Origin: Variovorax sp. E3
GTDB lineage: Bacteria > Pseudomonadota > Gammaproteobacteria > Burkholderiales > Burkholderiaceae_C
Assembly (NCBI RefSeq): GCF_016082275.1
Contig: NZ_MOWM01000008.1
Coordinates: forward strand, 1-64,000
DNA length: 64,000 nucleotides
Direction of reading: 5' to 3'
The translations under genes were made by a program, and so were the position numbers. This document shows, piece after piece, positions 61,522 through 64,000 of this stretch. How positions within the stretch are numbered: the first letter of the stretch is position 1; each line of letters opens with the position of its first letter. The notes beneath the pieces are model-generated. The model ran no database searches, had not been told where the DNA came from, and saw nothing but the letters and a program-made list of their open reading frames with translations.

Positions 61522-61812
61522 TCATTGATCTTCGACATCGACACACAACATTTCTTGAGGCTCGAGTGCGACCGAATGCGACTGGCAAGTACCCTCGTCT
61601 TCGTTGGGCCATCGCTTGCAGACCCATGGTTGTCCATGCTCATCGACTTCCTCGATCTGAAAAACTTCGCCAACCATTGAGGCAACACGCTTGACCTCAT
61701 CCGGAGGCAGTTGGTCATACCAGTCGCCAGAGAGGCTCAGCACCCGAACTCGCGACCCCACGCGCACAAGTGTTCCGTTGCAATCGACAGGTTGACGCGT
61801 TATGGACAGCAT
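61522..61812 (-). CDS. Hypothetical protein
   Basis: A 96-residue acidic protein, not assigned to a named family. The central part RVGSRVRVLSLSGDWYDQLPPDEVKRV looks like an SH3-like barrel. EVFQIEEVDEHGQPWVCK and SHSVALEPQEM complete the strands. It lies in the less GC-rich insert between lptM and cyaY. The start ATG at 61812 is supported by the beginning of the conserved-looking part; the open frame extends to 61959. No function is offered. Confidence 0.65.
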   Translation of the reverse strand: MLSITRQPVDCNGTLVRVGSRVRVLSLSGDWYDQLPPDEVKRVASMVGEVFQIEEVDEHGQPWVCKRWPNEDEGTCQSHSVALEPQEMLCVDVEDQ

Positions 61813-62022
61813 ATGAAGAGGGGTGGAGGGAGAGTTGCCGGACTGGTTGCTCGTAGCGAGTGTGGACTGTTGAGGCTGGTTGGAGTAGCCAGTCCAAAAA
61901 ATAGATGGCCGTGATTTTCGACGCGTAAGGCGACAGCAGCCATTGATGGGTATAGGCAATGGCGAGACTGCGACAACTTCAAATGCGCGGCGTGATGCCG
62001 CTGATACGAGCGCTAGGCTGGC

Positions 62023-62424
62023 TCAGGATCTTGAAGCTGTCCCACAAACGTTCGGTTTTGATTCAACCGGGTAGACGATGCAACTCCACGTCACTCCTTC
62101 TTTTGAGAGGATGGGTTCCTGAATCACTACGACCCCATACTTTTTGTTGTGGATCACGACAGAACCACCGTGCGTTACCCATCCAAAATCGACGGAGGCC
62201 GCTTTCAGTCCTTCACCTTTCGGCTCAGGCGCCAACTCTCCTCGAACTGAAACGGATTGGCCTGCCACTAATGTTTGCGCTATCTCATCGCGCAGCGATG
62301 CCGTGTCGCTGACGACCAGAGCAACATAAGAGCGCGGGGTGATCTCGTCGATGTGACTGCATGCCAAGAGAATCGCAGGGAGCAGGAGGTAGAAAACGTA
62401 CCGTATCCATCTCATCTGACGCAT
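62023..62424 (-). CDS. Putative lipoprotein of unknown function
   Basis: A 133-residue protein with a lipoprotein signal ([15 protein letters not shown]) and a mostly beta mature part ([25 protein letters not shown], then [19 protein letters not shown]). The ATG at 62424 follows an aagga ribosome site six bases upstream. It has noticeably lower GC content than neighbours and sits with the preceding hypothetical gene in the lptM-cyaY gap. Probably acquired; function not recognised. Confidence 0.65.
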   Translation of the reverse strand: MRQMRWIRYVFYLLLPAILLACSHIDEITPRSYVALVVSDTASLRDEIAQTLVAGQSVSVRGELAPEPKGEGLKAASVDFGWVTHGGSVVIHNKKYGVVVIQEPILSKEGVTWSCIVYPVESKPNVCGTASRS

Positions 62425-62581
62425 ACACAATCCTTGTTTGTACTCGGGGGGGGCGCGGGTGGTTGCAGTCGATGATCGCTGCTTAGGTCATTCTCTCAGC
62501 GGCTTGAATGCGCTTGGGAGATGTTGTCCGCATAATCAGAGAATTCCGAAAAGGGCTCATGAACTTCATGAGCAAGTAGTA

Positions 62582-62917
62582 ATGACCGACACCGAGTACA
62601 TGGACTGCGCCGAAGCCGCGCTCGCCGCCATCGAGCAGGGCTGCGACCGCATCAACGACGCGACCGACGCCGACATCGACAACCAGAGAGTGGGCGGGAT
62701 GATCACGATGTCATTCCAGAACGGCAGCCAGTTGATCGTGAACCTGCAAAAGCCCCTGCAGGAAATCTGGCTGGCGGCGCGTTCCGGCGGCTACCACTAC
62801 CGGCACGACGGGCAGGCCTGGGTAGACACGAAGACCGGAGAAGAGTTCTTCGGCAACCTGTCGCGCGAAGCGACGCTGCAGGCCGGGCAGCCGCTGGCGT
62901 TTGCGGCGGCTGCCTGA
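62582..62917 (+). CDS. cyaY: Iron donor protein CyaY (frataxin)
   Basis: A 111-residue frataxin homologue that regulates iron-sulfur cluster assembly. [23 protein letters not shown] is the acidic first helix. [44 protein letters not shown] forms the beta-sheet. Transcribed convergently with the penicillin-binding protein gene, the stops being 9 bases apart. Confidence 0.94.
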   Translation: MTDTEYMDCAEAALAAIEQGCDRINDATDADIDNQRVGGMITMSFQNGSQLIVNLQKPLQEIWLAARSGGYHYRHDGQAWVDTKTGEEFFGNLSREATLQAGQPLAFAAAA

Positions 62918-62926
62918 TCCATCACG

Positions 62927-64000
62927 TCAGTTCCGGAACATGTCGAGGATGCGGTTGCGCTCCTCGGGCGGAGCGGCGGGCTCACCGGCGCGCCAGTCAG
63001 GGCTTCCGCCGGCGCCGCGGGCGTGGACTCCACGCCCAGGGTCGCGACGCCGCGGCCCGGTGCGTAGTCGTCGTAGTACCACTCGCCACCCACGTTCACG
63101 ATGCCTGAGGGCGGCGCGGTGGCGATGTCGGTCACTGGCACGCCCTTGATGGCGGTTTCCATGTAGTTGATCCAGATCGGCAGGCTCAGGCCGCCGCCGG
63201 TTTCGCGGTCGCCCAGGTTGCGCGGCGTGTCGTAGCCGATCCACGAGATGGCCGTCATGGTCGGCTGGAAGCCCGCGAACCACGCGTCGAGCGAGTCGTT
63301 GGTGGTGCCGGTCTTGCCATAGAGGTCGGGCCGCTTGAGCATGGCCTGGGCCTTGGCCGCGGTGCCGGCGCGCGCCACCGACTGCAGCAGCGTGTCCATG
63401 ATGAAGGCGTTGCGCTGCGGAATGGCGCGCAGCGACTCGTTGAGCAGCGGCGGCTGCTTGTCGACCAGCACCTTGTCCTTGTGGTCGGTGATGCGCGTCA
63501 CGAGGTACGGATTGACGCGATAGCCGCCGTTGGCGAACACCGAGTAGCCCACCGCCATCTGCATCGGCGTGACCGAGCCCGCGCCGAGCGCCATCGGCAG
63601 GTAGGCGGGATGCTTGTCCTTGTCGAAGCCGAAGTTGGTGATCCACTCCTGGGCATAGCGCGTGCCGATGGACTGCAGGATGCGGATCGACACGAGGTTC
63701 TTCGACTTCATGAGCGCGGTGCGCATCGACATCGGGCCGTCGTAGCCGCCGCCGTAGTTCTTCGGTTCCCAGGGCTGGCCGCCGGTGGTGCCGGCGTCGA
63801 AGAAGAGCGGGCCGTCGTTGATGACGGTGGCGGGGGTGAAGCCCTTTTCGAGCGCGGCCGAATAGATGAACGGCTTGAAGCTCGAACCCGGCTGGCGCCA
63901 GGCCTGCGTCACGTGGTTGAACTTGTTCTTGCCGAAGTCGAAGCCGCCGACCAGCGCCTTGATGGCGCCGTCGCGCGGGTCCATGGCGACGAAGGCGCCT
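62927..64000 (-). CDS. Penicillin-binding protein 1A, C-terminal part (runs off the window), frame interrupted near the end
   Basis: Bifunctional peptidoglycan glycosyltransferase/transpeptidase; only the C-terminal about 358 residues are in the window. The nucleophile motif is GSSFKPFIYSAAL (SxxK), and the KTG motif is GKTGTTNDSLDAWFAGF. After EALTGAPVSPP the frame is lost. One base added near 62975 gives APPEERNRILDMFRN and the stop at 62927. The gene begins beyond base 64000. Confidence 0.92.
   Translation of the reverse strand, partial: RRLRRHGPARRRHQGAGRRLRLRQEQVQPRDAGLAPAGFELQAVHLFGRARKGLHPRHRHQRRPALLRRRHHRRPALGTEELRRRLRRPDVDAHRAHEVEEPRVDPHPAVHRHALCPGVDHQLRLRQGQASRLPADGARRGLGHADADGGGLLGVRQRRLSRQSVPRDAHHRPQGQGAGRQAAAAAQRVAARHSAAQRLHHGHAAAVGGARRHRGQGPGHAQAARPLWQDRHHQRLARRVVRGLPADHDGHLVDRLRHAAQPGRPRNRRRPEPADLDQLHGNRHQGRASDRHRHRAALRHRERGWRVVLRRLRTGPRRRDPGRGVHARGAGGSPDWRAGEPAAPPEERNRILDMFRN

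Overview
The window is GC-rich DNA from a betaproteobacterium, most likely a Comamonadaceae member close to Variovorax. This rests on gene content and order: a polyol ABC transporter/catabolic cluster with XylB, a tesB-like/prpC/acnD/prpF propionate cluster, the order engB - cytochrome c4 - resB - ccsB, msrPQ, lysA-lptM facing cyaY and ponA, and protein features typical of Burkholderiales. No rRNA, tRNA, CRISPR array, insertion sequence or complete prophage was seen. Genes fill nearly everything; no stretch above about 250 bases lacks a gene.

Layout. 1-9374: polyol (sorbitol/mannitol-type) uptake and catabolism: two ABC permeases, ATPase, mannitol dehydrogenase, SDR dehydrogenase, transaldolase-like protein, PfkB sugar kinase, AraC regulator, xylulokinase. 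9538-11627: groES-groEL on the minus strand behind a perfect CIRCE element. 11708-19303: Fur-type box, FecI sigma factor, FecR, STN-containing TonB receptor, a secreted protein of unknown role and a PepSY/flavodoxin/NADPH reductase, together an iron-siderophore signalling and reduction unit. 19326-20180: patatin. 20267-28183: propionate (2-methylcitrate) operon and its divergent ScfR/RamB-type regulator, with a cluster of TTGCGAA/TTTGCAAA operators between them. 28211-29321: a two-gene cassette of less GC-rich DNA encoding a HEPN-like protein and an unknown partner. 29497-35943: assorted metabolism (hydrolase, RlmN-like radical SAM enzyme, lone XRE protein, MFS exporter, AraC + VOC pair, M20 amidohydrolase). 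35956-43477: phospholipase-D-like lipoprotein and two TonB receptors, the first with a PepSY membrane protein. 43583-48657: NitT/TauT-type ABC importer divergent from a two-component system. 48661-64000: housekeeping genes: metK, two lipid A acyltransferases, epoxide-hydrolase-like protein, engB, cytochrome c4, cytochrome c maturation system II, msrPQ, lysA-lptM, cyaY and part of ponA, with a small less GC-rich insertion (about 61420-62560) between lptM and cyaY.

Sequence quality is an important caveat. At least fifteen well-conserved genes are interrupted by what each looks like a single missing base, always a deletion and always in a G/C-rich run. Three fall in acnD alone and two in the first TonB receptor. 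This pattern fits uncorrected base-calling or assembly errors much better than real gene decay, so interrupted genes are given as one gene each, with the site of the break.

The least explained and most interesting items are the HEPN-like cassette at 28211-29321, the operator architecture in the prp and ABC/two-component intergenic regions, and the hairpin inside the fecR-fecA gap.
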